From Roseobacter fucihabitans (GTDB taxonomy: Bacteria; Pseudomonadota; Alphaproteobacteria; Rhodobacterales; Rhodobacteraceae), in NCBI RefSeq assembly GCF_014337925.2, contig NZ_CP143423.1, forward strand, positions 3,750,501 to 3,814,500: a stretch of 64,000 nucleotides of DNA. Reading direction: 5' to 3'. Of this stretch, positions 36,352-46,016 are shown in pieces; position 1 is the first letter of the stretch; the number at the start of each line of letters is the position of its first letter. Both the position numbers and the translations under genes were made by a program. A model generated the notes under the pieces. The model did not search any database. It worked only from the letters and a program-made list of their open reading frames with translations, and was not told the origin of the DNA.

Positions 36352-38870
36352 GGGGAAATCTCCTGTTGTGTGAGGGATGTGGGACCTGTCGATAAGTCCG
36401 TGGGGTCTTGTTCTTCGATGTCTGGCACGGATGGCGCTAGGGTCAGATTGGTCAGGCTGGGAAGCAGATCGACGGCCCAATCGACCCGGCGTTCGCGTAG
36501 CCAGGCTGGCACGAAACCATCGCGCCCGTGTTCGGCGAGAATGCGGGTGATCGCGGTCTGATCGGATTTGGACGAGGTCGCGGTGAAGGCGAGGGCAATC
36601 TCGCCTAGACCGAGGTCGAAAAGCCGGTTGCCGCGCCGGGATTGGCAATAATAGTCGCGTTTGGGAGTGGCCCGGGCGAGGATGTCGTTCTGGCGGTCGT
36701 TCAAGCCAAAGCGGCGATAAATATCGGCGATCTGCGGCTCGAGGGCGCGTTCGTTCGGCAAGAACAGCCGTGTCGGGCAACTCTCGATGATCGCGGGTGC
36801 GATGGCCGAACCGTCGATATCCGCAAGCGATTGGGTGGCGAAGACCACGCTGGCATTCTTTTTGCGCAGGGTTTTCAACCATTCGCGCAACTGCCCGGCG
36901 AAACCTGTGTCATCCAGCGCCAGCCAGCCTTCGTCTATAATCAGCAGGGTGGGCGATCCGTCCAGCCGGGCTTCGATCCGGTGGAAGAGATAGGCCAGCA
37001 CGGCAGAGGCCGCACCGGTGCCGATGAGCCCTTCGGTCTCGAAGGCCTGGACGGTGGCCGTACCGAGCTGCTCGTCTTCGGCATCGAGCAGATGGCCGAA
37101 GGGGCCACCGATACAATAGGGCTGCAAGGCGCGCTTGAGGTCTTGGGACTGCAACAGCACCGACAGGCCCGTCAGGGTGCGTTCACCTACCGGCGCGGAG
37201 GCCAGAGACGACAGGGCGGACCAAAGGTGGTCCTTCACGTCCGGTGTGACGGTCACGCCTTCGCGCGCAAGGATGCTGGCGATCCAGTCGGCGGCCCAGT
37301 TGCGGGTCGCGCCTTCATGAATGTGGGCCAGCGGCTGCAGGGCGACTGGGTCCGACGCATCATCGGACAACGCGGCGCCCAGATCGTGCCAGTCACCACC
37401 CATGGCGAGGGCTGCGGCCCGGATCGAGCGGCCGAAGTCGAAGGCGAAGACCAGTGCCCCCGCATAGCGCCGAAATTGCATGGCCATCAGGGCCAGCAGC
37501 ACGGACTTGCCCGCGCCGGTCGGCCCGACGACCAATGTATGGCCGACATCGCCGACATGCAGGGACAGACGGAACGGGGTTGATCCTTCGGTTTGGCCAA
37601 AGAGCAGCGGAGGGGCCGCGAAATGATCATCTTCCTCAGGACCCGCCCAGACCGCTGAGAGCGGGATCATATGGGCAAGATTGAGTGTCGAGACCGGCGG
37701 CTGTCGGACATTGGCGTAGACATGCCCGGGCAGGGAGCCGAGCCAGGCTTCGACGGCATTGGTGGTTTCAGCGATGCAGGTGAAATCGCGGCCCTGAATG
37801 GCTTTCTCGACCAGCCGCAGTTTTTCGTCGGCAATGCGCGGGTCAGCGTCCCAAACGGTGACGGTCGCCGTGACATAAGCTTCGCCAATTAGATCAGAGC
37901 CGAGTTCCTGCAGGGCGGCATCGGCATCCATCGCCTTGTTGTGGGCGTCGGAATCCAAAAGCGCTGACGCCTCGTTGGTCATGATTTCCTTGAGGATGGC
38001 CGCGATGGATTTGCGCTTGGCGAACCATTGTCTGCGGATCTTGGTGAGGAGCCGCGTGGCGTCGGTTTTGTCGAGCATGATCGCGCGCGTGGACCAGCGA
38101 TAGGGGAAGGCGAGCCGGTTCAAATCGTCGAGAATGCCAGGCGTCGTTGCACTCGGGAAACCGGTGATCGTGAGGATACGCAGATGTGCGTCTCCCAGCA
38201 TTGGCTCCAGCCCGGCGGTCAGTGGCTGGTCAGCGAGCAATGCATCGAGATGCATCGGCACCGCGGGCACACGGACGCGCTGCACTTTGGTCGAGATGGT
38301 TGCATGCAGGTATGTCAGGGTCTCGGCATCATCGAGCCAGATACATTCCGGCATGAACCCCTCAAGAAGTTGCAGCACGCGGTCGGTCCGGTCGACAAAG
38401 CCCGCTAGTGTCTCGCGGGCATTAGCTCCGCCCTCGCGATCACGCCCTTCGTAGAGGAAACGCTCGGCGCGGGCCGCTTCTTCAGCGGGCGGCAGGAACA
38501 GCAACGTCAGGAAATACCGCGACTCGAAATGTGCGCCTTCCTCTTCGAACTGCGCCTTGCGCTCGGCATCGACCAAAGCCGATGCCGCATCGGGGAATTG
38601 GCTGTCGGGATAGGAAATGGCGGGTATGCGTTGCGCTTCGACGAAGACTGCCCATCCCGAACAGAGCCGTCGTAACGCGTTGTTGATCCGGCCCGCGACC
38701 GCGACAAGTTCCGCAGGCACCGCGCTGTCGAGATCCGGACCACGAAAGCGCGCCGTGCGCTGGAAGGAGCCGTCCTTGTTCAGGATGACGCCCACACCAA
38801 CAAGCGCCGCCCAGGGCAGAAAGTCGGCCAGATGGGAGGATTTCTGGCGATATTCGGCGAGGTTCATCAT
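36348..38870 (-). CDS. trbE: Conjugal transfer ATPase TrbE (VirB4-like)
   Basis: An 840-residue cytoplasmic ATPase. Walker A GPTGAGKS lies near residue 450 and Walker B LLIIDEGW near 645; the N-terminal CagE/TrbE region begins with YRQKSSHLADFLPWAALVG. It powers pilus assembly and DNA transfer and is usually the longest gene of the trb set. No truncation is seen. A 313-residue opposite-strand frame inside it is a shadow. Confidence 0.96.
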   Translation of the reverse strand: MMNLAEYRQKSSHLADFLPWAALVGVGVILNKDGSFQRTARFRGPDLDSAVPAELVAVAGRINNALRRLCSGWAVFVEAQRIPAISYPDSQFPDAASALVDAERKAQFEEEGAHFESRYFLTLLFLPPAEEAARAERFLYEGRDREGGANARETLAGFVDRTDRVLQLLEGFMPECIWLDDAETLTYLHATISTKVQRVRVPAVPMHLDALLADQPLTAGLEPMLGDAHLRILTITGFPSATTPGILDDLNRLAFPYRWSTRAIMLDKTDATRLLTKIRRQWFAKRKSIAAILKEIMTNEASALLDSDAHNKAMDADAALQELGSDLIGEAYVTATVTVWDADPRIADEKLRLVEKAIQGRDFTCIAETTNAVEAWLGSLPGHVYANVRQPPVSTLNLAHMIPLSAVWAGPEEDDHFAAPPLLFGQTEGSTPFRLSLHVGDVGHTLVVGPTGAGKSVLLALMAMQFRRYAGALVFAFDFGRSIRAAALAMGGDWHDLGAALSDDASDPVALQPLAHIHEGATRNWAADWIASILAREGVTVTPDVKDHLWSALSSLASAPVGERTLTGLSVLLQSQDLKRALQPYCIGGPFGHLLDAEDEQLGTATVQAFETEGLIGTGAASAVLAYLFHRIEARLDGSPTLLIIDEGWLALDDTGFAGQLREWLKTLRKKNASVVFATQSLADIDGSAIAPAIIESCPTRLFLPNERALEPQIADIYRRFGLNDRQNDILARATPKRDYYCQSRRGNRLFDLGLGEIALAFTATSSKSDQTAITRILAEHGRDGFVPAWLRERRVDWAVDLLPSLTNLTLAPSVPDIEEQDPTDLSTGPTSLTQQEISP

Positions 38871-38873
38871 CGA

Positions 38874-39143
38874 TCACACTCCGAGATGGCCGGGGATGCG
38901 GATATGACGGCGCACCACATCGACGAAGAGCGGATCGCGCTTGGCGGCCCATACGGCAGCAAGATGGCCCGCAATCCAGATCAGCAGACCGACCAGCCAG
39001 AGTTGCAACCCAAGCCCGATGGAGGCGGCAAGCGTGCCGTTCAGCATCGCGATGGAGCGCGGCGCACCTGCCAGCAGGATCGGTTCGGTCAGAGCCCGGT
39101 GGACCGGGATAACAAAGCCGGGGATAGCGTCAGGATCGACCAT
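38874..39143 (-). CDS. trbD: Conjugal transfer protein TrbD (VirB3-like)
   Basis: An 89-residue membrane protein with IPGFVIPVHRALTEPILLAG near its start and two central helices. ATG at 39141-39143 overlaps the trbC stop by one base and begins the conserved part; a longer frame from 39524 reads through trbC. VirB3-like proteins anchor the VirB4 ATPase to the membrane. Confidence 0.93.
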   Translation of the reverse strand: MVDPDAIPGFVIPVHRALTEPILLAGAPRSIAMLNGTLAASIGLGLQLWLVGLLIWIAGHLAAVWAAKRDPLFVDVVRRHIRIPGHLGV

Positions 39144-39478
39144 CAGATCACCGCTCCGCCGCCAAACGAGAAGAACGACAGAAAAAAGCTCGATGCAGCA
39201 AAGGCGATGGAGATGCCGAAGACGATCTGGATCAGCCGCCGCGCGCCACCCGAGCTGTCGCCAAAGGCGAGGGTCAGGCCGGTAATGATGATGATCATCA
39301 CCGCGATGATCTTGGCAACCGGACCTTCGATGGATTCGAGGATTGCTTGCAGCGGTGCTTCCCAAGGCATCGAAGAACCTGCGGCGCGGGCGGGGGTGGC
39401 CAAGGTCAGCGAGACGAAGGCGGAAATGCAAAGGGCGTCGACCACCCGGCGGCTTGTTAGGAAATTGGTGAACATCAA
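39143..39478 (-). CDS. trbC: Conjugal transfer pilin TrbC (VirB2-like)
   Basis: A 111-residue pilin precursor with a long signal sequence cut near ARAAG, and two hydrophobic helices around residues 52-70 and 83-105. LQAILESIEGPVAKIIAVMI is the family pattern. It forms the conjugative pilus. Its start overlaps trbB by four bases. Confidence 0.92.
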   Translation of the reverse strand: MMFTNFLTSRRVVDALCISAFVSLTLATPARAAGSSMPWEAPLQAILESIEGPVAKIIAVMIIIITGLTLAFGDSSGGARRLIQIVFGISIAFAASSFFLSFFSFGGGAVI

Positions 39479-40455
39479 TCGGATCCTTTACTGGTGTCGG
39501 TTGCGGGTGAGAGACAATAGTCACCGGTCGGATCTAGCCCTTCGACGTGCGCCAGTTCACTTAGGCGGCGCGCGGAACCGCGCCCCGACAGGACGGCGAC
39601 GATGTCAATCGTTTCGGCGATCAGCGCGCGGGGGACTGTGACGACAGCTTCCTGGATCAGCTGCTCCATACGGCGCAGGGCACCAAGAGCTGTCCCGGCA
39701 TGGATTGTGCCGATGCCGCCGGGATGACCCGTGCCCCAGGCCTTCAGGAGATCAAGCGCCTCTGGGCCGCGCACTTCACCGATGGGAATGCGGTCAGGCC
39801 GCAGGCGCAGGGACGAGCGGACGAGATCGGACAGAGAAGCCACACCATCCTTGGTACGCAGCGCCACGAGGTTTGGTGCAGCACACTGCAGCTCGCGTGT
39901 GTCCTCGATAAGAACGACGCGATCCTCGGTTTTGGCGACTTCGGCCAAGAGTGAGTTCGTTAGGGTGGTTTTTCCGGTCGAGGTGCCTCCCGCGACGAGG
40001 ATGTTGCGACGGTCGGCGACCGCGGCCCGGAGCGTCTCCGCCTGCGTCGCGGTCATGACGTCGGCCGTCACGTAGTCTTTGAGCGTGAAGACAGCCACGG
40101 CCGGCTTGCGAATTGCGAAGGTGGGCGCGGTAACGACCGGTGGAAGCAGCCCCTCGAACCGTTCTCCCGTCTCGGGTAGCTCGGCGGACACGCGTGGCGC
40201 ACCCGTATGAACTTCGACGCTGACATGATGGGCGACCAAGCGAATGATGCGTTCTCCATCCGCATGGGAAACGCAGTGATCGGTCGGGCGAAGACCTTCG
40301 GACAAACGATCAATCCAGAGCCGTCCATCAGGATTGAGCATGACCTCGACGACTTGTGCATCATCAAGATATCCTGCGATAGAAGGTCCAAGCGCAGTGC
40401 GCAGCATGCGGCTGCCGCGTGAAACTGCCTCTGAGTGTTGATGTGCCACGGTCAT
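39475..40455 (-). CDS. trbB: Conjugal transfer ATPase TrbB (VirB11-like)
   Basis: A 326-residue hexameric ATPase. Walker A GGTSTGKT lies near residue 157, [10 protein letters not shown] near 183 and the [11 protein letters not shown] motif near 245. ATG at 40455 is preferred to 40482 because AAGGGA is placed five bases upstream. It is the first gene of the trb operon. A traG gene and a small CopG gene normally stand just upstream of it in this cluster type, but neither is seen. Confidence 0.94.
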   Translation of the reverse strand: MTVAHQHSEAVSRGSRMLRTALGPSIAGYLDDAQVVEVMLNPDGRLWIDRLSEGLRPTDHCVSHADGERIIRLVAHHVSVEVHTGAPRVSAELPETGERFEGLLPPVVTAPTFAIRKPAVAVFTLKDYVTADVMTATQAETLRAAVADRRNILVAGGTSTGKTTLTNSLLAEVAKTEDRVVLIEDTRELQCAAPNLVALRTKDGVASLSDLVRSSLRLRPDRIPIGEVRGPEALDLLKAWGTGHPGGIGTIHAGTALGALRRMEQLIQEAVVTVPRALIAETIDIVAVLSGRGSARRLSELAHVEGLDPTGDYCLSPATDTSKGSD

Positions 40456-40954
40456 GAGCGTCCCTTTTCTGCGGGACGACACATGACGGCCCGGGTTGTG
40501 GGGACGATCAAGAAGACTGGAAAGGGATGTTTCGCAACAGCTTCAAGGGTGTAGAAGTGCCTTGGCGTGGAAAGACAGGGAAACGGCGGTGTGGTGTTCG
40601 GAAACCGGGGTTACCAATTGATGTAGTCCAACTGCGAGAAACCATATTGCGGGTAAGAACCAAGTGGCTTCGCAATTACATGTGCGCACCTTCGGCGCCG
40701 TGGCCTATGCCATCAATGATGGATTGGACGGGTTTGTGTTTAAATTCAACGGTTCGATGGGCATCGTGTGCACTATGTGTGCAACTCAAAATCGCATTCT
40801 GTCGCGCTCTGTCGGGTGTTTGATGGTTGGGTTAGTTTGGTCAGATGGAAGGGAGTTGGAACCGCAAGGTCTCGGAAGCCTGACAATCCTGCAACGGGAC
40901 TTATTCATTCGTCCTGCGCCGCGCGGATCAAAGATTTAGTGAGTTCAAGGTTGG
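40456..40954. other. Stretch upstream of trbB without a recognisable gene
   Basis: These 500 bases lie where traG and a copG-like gene would be expected. Several frames are open for 70-98 codons but none resembles a known protein, and none has a good ribosome site. The trbB promoter should lie in the part nearest 40460. It may hold debris from the insertion events to the right. Confidence 0.4.
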
Positions 40955-40969
40955 CTTGGGGCACAGCTC

Positions 40970-41041
40970 CTAGGCTTTCACACCCGCTTCGTATTCCTTG
41001 ATCATCCCAATGATCTGTTCGTCAGAAAATCTGCGTTTCAT
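40970..41041 (-). pseudogene. IS3-family orfA N-terminal fragment
   Basis: From ATG at 41039-41041 the minus strand reads KRRFSDEQIIGMIKEYEAG, the standard start of an IS3-family OrfA helix-turn-helix, then stops at TAG (40970-40972). Beyond the stop GAG CTG TGC (ELC) still fits the family, so the stop is inside a former gene. The remainder of OrfA is absent here. The decayed IS3 at 27463 lacks precisely this N-terminal part. Confidence 0.8.
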
Positions 41042-41154
41042 AGTCCATCCTCTCTGTAACCACCCGATTGGCACCGCCTGCCTGAATTTGGCGGGATGCG
41101 TTAAGACACGTGCATAGCGACGTCGTTAGTGACGTGTCTTATGCGGAGGGTGTC

Positions 41155-41523
41155 ATGCGCGGTGAGGTTTTGGGTGTTGAGCGTCGGCGGCGTTGGAATG
41201 ACGATGACAAGTTGGCGATTGTTTCATCTGTCGGAATTAACGGTGCAACGGTCACGCATGTTGCGCATAGGCACGATGTGACGCGCCAGCAGATTTACAG
41301 ATGGCGGCATGAGCTTAAGAAGAAGGGGCTTTGGCCCACCGGCGAGGGCGGAGTTTTTCTGCCAATTGATTTCCATGTTGCAGACGTAGTGACATCACCT
41401 ACGGAGCCCACACCGCCATCTGCTGTGGAGCTTTCCTTGAGCAATAGACGTTGCTTGCGATTTGATACTGGCATGGAAGCCGCCGCGCTGACGCGATTGA
41501 TCCGGGCGGTGGAAGCCGCGTGA
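41155..41523 (+). CDS. tnpA: IS66 family accessory protein TnpA (element 1)
   Basis: A 122-residue protein counted from ATG at 41155, which has GGAGGG ten bases upstream; a longer frame from 41110 is less likely. The N-terminal helix-turn-helix (RRRRWNDDDKLAIVSSVGIN then VTRQQIYRWRHELK) binds IS ends. The C-terminal LRFDTGMEAAALTRLIRAVE matches the family. It overlaps tnpB by four bases. Confidence 0.9.
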   Translation: MRGEVLGVERRRRWNDDDKLAIVSSVGINGATVTHVAHRHDVTRQQIYRWRHELKKKGLWPTGEGGVFLPIDFHVADVVTSPTEPTPPSAVELSLSNRRCLRFDTGMEAAALTRLIRAVEAA

Positions 41524-41867
41524 TCGGTCCGGGAACCGGGGTTCGGGTTTATCTGGCCTGTGGGGTGACGGATATGAGGAAAGGCATCGCGGGCCTTTCA
41601 ACGTTGGCACAGGATGTGTTGCGTCAGAAGCCTGCCAGCGGTGCAGTGTTTGCCTTTCGCGGGCGGCGGGGTGACCGGCTGAAGCTGCTGTATTGGGACG
41701 GCCAAGGTTTTTGTCTTTACTACAAGGTTCTGGAGCGGGGGCGGTTTCCATGGCCAAGTGCCCAGGATGGTGCGGCGCGATTAACCTCAGCGCAACTGGC
41801 AATGCTGTGGGAGGGCATTGATTGGCGCAGGCCGGACTGGGGCGCGCCACCTGCGCGTGTTGGTTAA
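41520..41867 (+). CDS. tnpB: IS66 family insertion sequence protein TnpB (element 1)
   Basis: A 115-residue Orf2-type protein. IGPGTGVRVYLACGVTDMRK at the start and the FAFRGRRGDRLKLLYWDGQG segment near residue 46 are family signatures. The exact biochemical role of TnpB in IS66 is not established, though it is needed for full transposition in studied members. It looks complete. Confidence 0.94.
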   Translation: MIGPGTGVRVYLACGVTDMRKGIAGLSTLAQDVLRQKPASGAVFAFRGRRGDRLKLLYWDGQGFCLYYKVLERGRFPWPSAQDGAARLTSAQLAMLWEGIDWRRPDWGAPPARVG

Positions 41868-41929
41868 TTTATCTATCTGATATTACTTATTTATATGGTG
41901 TATTCTTATAGGTTTTGGTAGTTTGCGCC

Positions 41930-43528
41930 ATGCCGATTGACACCTCAAACCTGCCCGATGATCCTGCCCTTTTGAAGGCGATGATTGCGACTTTGGAGGT
42001 CGAGAATGCCAAGATATCCGCGACGCTGCGGGCGCATGATCAGCTGGTGCAGGCCTTGCGGTTACGGATCGCGAAGCTGCAGAAGCAAGCTTTTGGGGCA
42101 AGTTCGGAAAAGATCGAGCGCGAGATTGAACAGCTTGAATTGGCGCTGGAAGATCTACTGGTCGCGGTTGCCGAGGCGGAAGACGCACCGCTTGATGAAG
42201 CTGACGCAGCACCATCTTCTGCTGCATCCGAGCCGGTTGAGAACAAACCCCGCCGTCGCCCGCGTGTCTCGGACACAACCCCACGCGAGCGCCGTGAGCT
42301 TGATCCGGGCAGTTGCTGCCCTGATTGTGGTGGTGACCTGCGTATAGTTGGTGAGGACGTCAGCGAGTTGCTTGATATGATCACAGCGCAACTCAAAGTG
42401 ATTGAGATCGCCCGCATCAAGAAATCCTGCCGCCGCTGTGAAAAGATGGTGCAGGTGCCTGCACCCAGCCGCCCGATCCCGGGCAGCATGGCGGGCCCCA
42501 ATCTACTGGCGCATGTGTTGGTCTCGAAATTTGACGATCATCTTCCGCTCTACCGACAGAACGAAATCTTCGCCCGCATGGGGGCCGACATTCCTGATAG
42601 TACGTTGGTGGATTGGTGCGGTCGGTCGATGCAGGTCCTCCAGCCCATTATTGAACGGATCGAGGCGCATATCATGGCGAGCGATCTGCTGCACACGGAT
42701 GATACCCCTATCCGGGTTTTGGATCGCGCGCGGCGCGACAAGGGGTTGGGTAAAGGCGTGAAACAGGGCCGTATCTGGGCCTATGTCCGTGATCAGCGAC
42801 CATGGGCGGGCACAGCGCCGCCGGGGGCGGTTTATTACTTTGCACCGGACCGCAAAGGCGAGCATGTCCGCCTGCATCTGCAAAACGGCACCGGTATCCT
42901 GCAGGCAGACGCCTATGCCGGGTTCAATGCGCTGTATGAGAAAGGCCCTGACGGTAAAAGCCAGTTCCGCGAAGCCGCTTGCTGGGCGCACCTGCGGCGC
43001 GACTTCCATGATGTCTGGGCGTCAGACAAATCACAGATTGCACGTGAGGCCCTCGACAGGATCGGGAAGCTCTACGACATCGAGCGCGAAATCGCAGGTC
43101 AAGCTGCTGACACACGCCTTGCGGCACGTCAAAAGCTGAGCAAACCGAAAGTCGAGGCGTTCAAACACTGGGCCGAACAACAGCTGACGCGCATCCCCGG
43201 CAAAAGCGATTTGGCGAAAGCCTTTCGCTATGGTTTGAGCCGCTGGCCGTCGTTTTGCCTGTTCTTGACAGATGGCCGCGTGGCCATCGACAACAACGCC
43301 GCCGAGCGGGCGATGCGCCCAATTGGGATCGGCCGGAAAAACTGGCTCTTTGCGGGTGCTGACACCGGAGCGGAAACCCTAGCACGCGCCATGACGTTGA
43401 TCGAAACGGCCAAGCTGAACGGCATTGATCCCCAAGCCTACCTCGCCGACGTCCTCGACCGCATCCACGATCACAAGATCAACCGGATCGATGAACTGTT
43501 GCGTAAGCGTGCGGCCACGCTGCTCTGA
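41930..43528 (+). CDS. tnpC: IS66 family transposase TnpC (element 1)
   Basis: A DDE transposase of 532 residues from ATG at 41930 (a TTG at 41915 is rejected). It has an N-terminal coiled coil, the zinc-finger-like CCPDCGGDLR and CRRCEKMVQVP regions, and DDE-region marks LLHTDDTPIRVL, YAGFNALY and NNAAERAMRPIGIGRKNW. The last residues RKRAATLL differ from the usual ending because the second IS66 seems to start there. The catalytic part is whole, so activity is possible. Confidence 0.93.
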   Translation: MPIDTSNLPDDPALLKAMIATLEVENAKISATLRAHDQLVQALRLRIAKLQKQAFGASSEKIEREIEQLELALEDLLVAVAEAEDAPLDEADAAPSSAASEPVENKPRRRPRVSDTTPRERRELDPGSCCPDCGGDLRIVGEDVSELLDMITAQLKVIEIARIKKSCRRCEKMVQVPAPSRPIPGSMAGPNLLAHVLVSKFDDHLPLYRQNEIFARMGADIPDSTLVDWCGRSMQVLQPIIERIEAHIMASDLLHTDDTPIRVLDRARRDKGLGKGVKQGRIWAYVRDQRPWAGTAPPGAVYYFAPDRKGEHVRLHLQNGTGILQADAYAGFNALYEKGPDGKSQFREAACWAHLRRDFHDVWASDKSQIAREALDRIGKLYDIEREIAGQAADTRLAARQKLSKPKVEAFKHWAEQQLTRIPGKSDLAKAFRYGLSRWPSFCLFLTDGRVAIDNNAAERAMRPIGIGRKNWLFAGADTGAETLARAMTLIETAKLNGIDPQAYLADVLDRIHDHKINRIDELLRKRAATLL

Positions 43529-43587
43529 CGCCTCATAGAGTGGGTTGATAGTGTCCACTAACGATAGTGGACATCTTGAGGGCAGAT

Positions 43588-43980
43588 ATGGCGGGTAAGA
43601 AGGGTCAAAAGAAGCGGTTTTGGTCTGATGAGGAGAAGGTGTCGATCTGTGCGCAAACATGTGCGCCGGGGGTATCGGTAGCGCAGGTCGCGCGGCGGTA
43701 CGCGATGAACACCAACCTGATCCACAAATGGCTACGTGATCCCAAGTTTGCACCTGATCCGGAGATCATCGAAGACGAGGTTGGTGAAGCGCCATGTTTT
43801 CTGCCTGTGGAGATTGTTGACCGGCCAGGTGCTGAAGAACCGGTTCCCGCGCTTGCGGCAAATGCCACATCCGGCCATAGCGCGATTGAGATCGACATCG
43901 CGGGCGGTCATCAGCTGAGGATTGTCGGTAGCTACGATCCCGAAGCATTGGCTCGGCTCATCCGAGGTCTTTCTGCATGA
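43588..43980 (+). CDS. tnpA: IS66 family accessory protein TnpA (element 2)
   Basis: A 130-residue protein counted from ATG at 43588; upstream in-frame ATG at 43567 lies in the hairpin region and is less likely. The N-terminal helix-turn-helix ([16 protein letters not shown] then [18 protein letters not shown]) is clear. It is related to the TnpA of element 1 but diverged, so the two elements are different IS types. It overlaps tnpB by four bases. Confidence 0.9.
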   Translation: MAGKKGQKKRFWSDEEKVSICAQTCAPGVSVAQVARRYAMNTNLIHKWLRDPKFAPDPEIIEDEVGEAPCFLPVEIVDRPGAEEPVPALAANATSGHSAIEIDIAGGHQLRIVGSYDPEALARLIRGLSA

Positions 43981-44324
43981 TCCCTGTCCCGGCGAACACG
44001 CGCGTCTGGCTGGCTGCCGGTGTGACCGACATGCGTCGTGGGTTCACGACGTTGGCTGCGCAGGCTGAACAGACATTGAAGCAAGATCCGTTTACCGGGC
44101 ATCTGTTTGTCTTTCGTGGACGGCGAGGTGATCTGATCAAGATTATCTGGTGGGACGGGCAAGGTGCATGTCTGTTCAGCAAGCGCCTGGAGAAAGGTCG
44201 GTTTGTTTGGCCGTCGGCGAAAGAGGGCAAGATCGCTCTGACCGCGGCCCAGTTGGCGATGCTGCTCGAAGGGATCGATTGGCGTTTACCACAACGCAGC
44301 TGGACACCGCTCAAGGCAGGATAA
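43977..44324 (+). CDS. tnpB: IS66 family insertion sequence protein TnpB (element 2)
   Basis: A 115-residue Orf2-type protein starting [20 protein letters not shown] and carrying [19 protein letters not shown] near residue 44. Same length as the TnpB of element 1 but only moderately similar. It looks intact and lies between tnpA and tnpC as expected. Confidence 0.94.
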   Translation: MIPVPANTRVWLAAGVTDMRRGFTTLAAQAEQTLKQDPFTGHLFVFRGRRGDLIKIIWWDGQGACLFSKRLEKGRFVWPSAKEGKIALTAAQLAMLLEGIDWRLPQRSWTPLKAG

Positions 44325-44373
44325 ATGCGCGTGTGGGATTCCCGCCGGATCGTTGTTTTGCTATAGTCTGGCC

Positions 44374-45873
44374 ATGCTGGACGTCGATAAATCACTGCCG
44401 AAAGACCCTGATGAACTCAGGCAGTTCACGGCGATTTTGCTGGCCGAGGTGAGGTCGCAGGCTGTTTTGATCGAGAAGTTGCGGCATCAATTGGCCGGTC
44501 AACGCCAATGCCGCTTTGGGTCGTCATCAGAAAGCATTGAACAACTACAACTGGCCTTGGAAACAAGCGAGATCGCGGTTGCCAAGATGACCGTGAAGCT
44601 ACGCCTTCCCGATGAGGAGCCAAGAGACAAACCAAAACGCCGCCCGATCCCCGATCACATCCCGCGCATGGAAGTTGAGCTGACCACCGGTGATGATGAT
44701 TGCGCTCAGTGCGGTGGTGGCTTGCGCCGTCTGGGCGAGGATGTGACCGAAGAGCTTGAGTATGTTCCTGGACGCTTCATCGTGAACCGCATTGTGCGTC
44801 CACGCTTTGCATGTTCTGGCTGTGAGGCCTTCACACAAGCAGCGTTACCTTCGCGCCCAATCGAACGGGGCCGTCCCGGCCCGGGCCTGCTGGCCCATGT
44901 TCTGGTCAACAAATACGCTGACCACCTGCCGCTGTATCGCCAAAGCGGCATCTTCGAGCGCGACGGGATCGACATTGACCGTTCAACGCTGGCCGACTGG
45001 GTTGGCAAATCCACAGCTCTGTTGGAACCACTGGCTGATGCCATCGGGCGGCATGTGTTGGCTGGACAGGCTATCTTTGCAGACGACACGCCGGTAAAGA
45101 TGTTGGCCCCCGGCACTGGCAAAACAGCGACAGCGCGTTTGTGGGCTTACGGTCGAGATGAACGGCCCTGGGGCGGCGATGCCCCTCCCGCCAGTTGGTA
45201 TCAGTTCTCGCCGGATCGCAAAGGGCAGCACCCCAAGGATCATCTCGCAAAATATCGGGGCTGGATGCACGCGGACGGCTATGCCGGGTTCGAAGATCTC
45301 TATCGTTCCGGCGACATCCACGAGGTCGCCTGTATGGCGCATGTCAGACGCAAGTTCGTAGATGTTCATCGCGCCCAAGGCTCTGCCATCGCCAATGAGG
45401 CCATCCAGCGCATCGCGCAGCTCTACGCGGTCGAGAAAGAGGCACGCGGGTCACCACCAGATCGACGCGCCGGTCTCCGACAGGCGCATGCAAAACCGAT
45501 CTTCGATGATCTGGAAGTCTGGCTACACACCCAACTCCCAAGTATCTCTGGCAAATCGCCGCTTGCGGGTGCGATCCGCTACGCTCTGACGCGCATGGCG
45601 CGGCTCCGGCCATATCTCGACCACGGCATCCTGGAGTTGGACAACAACACCGCCGAACGGGCCATGCGGTCTGTTGCAATCGGGCGCAAAAACTACCTGT
45701 TCGTTGGATCACAAACCGGCGGCCGCGCTGCCGCCATCGCCTACACCTTGATCGAAACGGCCAAACTGAACCGCATCGATCCGCAGGCTTGGCTGGCCGA
45801 CACCTTGGCACGCATCCCAGACTACAAAATCAACCGCGTCGATGACCTGCTGCCATGGAAAACTGCCTCATAG
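44374..45873 (+). CDS. tnpC: IS66 family transposase TnpC (element 2)
   Basis: A 499-residue DDE transposase from ATG at 44374; an earlier TTG at 44353 is rejected. Marks are CAQCGGGLRRLGEDV, CSGCEAFTQAALPSRP, IFADDTPVKMLAPG, ADGYAGFEDLY and NNTAERAMRSVAIGRKNYLF. The C-terminal NRVDDLLPWKTAS is the normal IS66 ending, and the right terminal repeat follows after two bases. It appears functional. Confidence 0.94.
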   Translation: MLDVDKSLPKDPDELRQFTAILLAEVRSQAVLIEKLRHQLAGQRQCRFGSSSESIEQLQLALETSEIAVAKMTVKLRLPDEEPRDKPKRRPIPDHIPRMEVELTTGDDDCAQCGGGLRRLGEDVTEELEYVPGRFIVNRIVRPRFACSGCEAFTQAALPSRPIERGRPGPGLLAHVLVNKYADHLPLYRQSGIFERDGIDIDRSTLADWVGKSTALLEPLADAIGRHVLAGQAIFADDTPVKMLAPGTGKTATARLWAYGRDERPWGGDAPPASWYQFSPDRKGQHPKDHLAKYRGWMHADGYAGFEDLYRSGDIHEVACMAHVRRKFVDVHRAQGSAIANEAIQRIAQLYAVEKEARGSPPDRRAGLRQAHAKPIFDDLEVWLHTQLPSISGKSPLAGAIRYALTRMARLRPYLDHGILELDNNTAERAMRSVAIGRKNYLFVGSQTGGRAAAIAYTLIETAKLNRIDPQAWLADTLARIPDYKINRVDDLLPWKTAS

Positions 45874-46016
45874 GGCGGTCAGACCGGACGCTTACGCAAT
45901 TAACTAGGGGCAGAGTGACGCTTTACCTCCTAAGGAAACGTCCTTCTAAGAGCAAGCTATGACAGCTTCAGTTACCGACCGCGAATCCGGTAGTTGGTCA
46001 ATTGTCGCTTGGATTA

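Larger units (their letters stand above)
41102..43528 (+). mobile_element. IS66-family element 1 (right end lost)
   Basis: Three genes in the standard IS66 order tnpA-tnpB-tnpC. A ten-base inverted repeat TAAGACACGT/ACGTGTCTTA (41102-41111 and 41132-41141) stands just before tnpA and may be a 5' hairpin. I see no clear terminal repeat at its left. Its right side runs into the second IS66 element: the likely left terminal repeat of element 2 begins at 43503, inside the end of this tnpC. Confidence 0.8.
43503..45895 (+). mobile_element. IS66-family element 2
   Basis: The right end at 45875-45895 reads GCGGTCAGACCGGACGCTTAC, whose complement GTAAGCGTCCGGTC is the usual IS66 terminus. GTAAGCGTGCGGCC at 43503-43516 matches it in 12 of 14 places and would be the left end. 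It lies inside the tail of the first IS66 tnpC, so element 2 appears nested in element 1. The flanking eight bases do not match, so no target duplication remains. A nine-base hairpin TGTCCACTA/TAGTGGACA (43552-43573) precedes tnpA. Confidence 0.75.

Noticed and set aside
36642-37583. Plus-strand frame of 313 codons
   Set aside because: Antisense to trbE, whose protein is clearly real; no motif seen.
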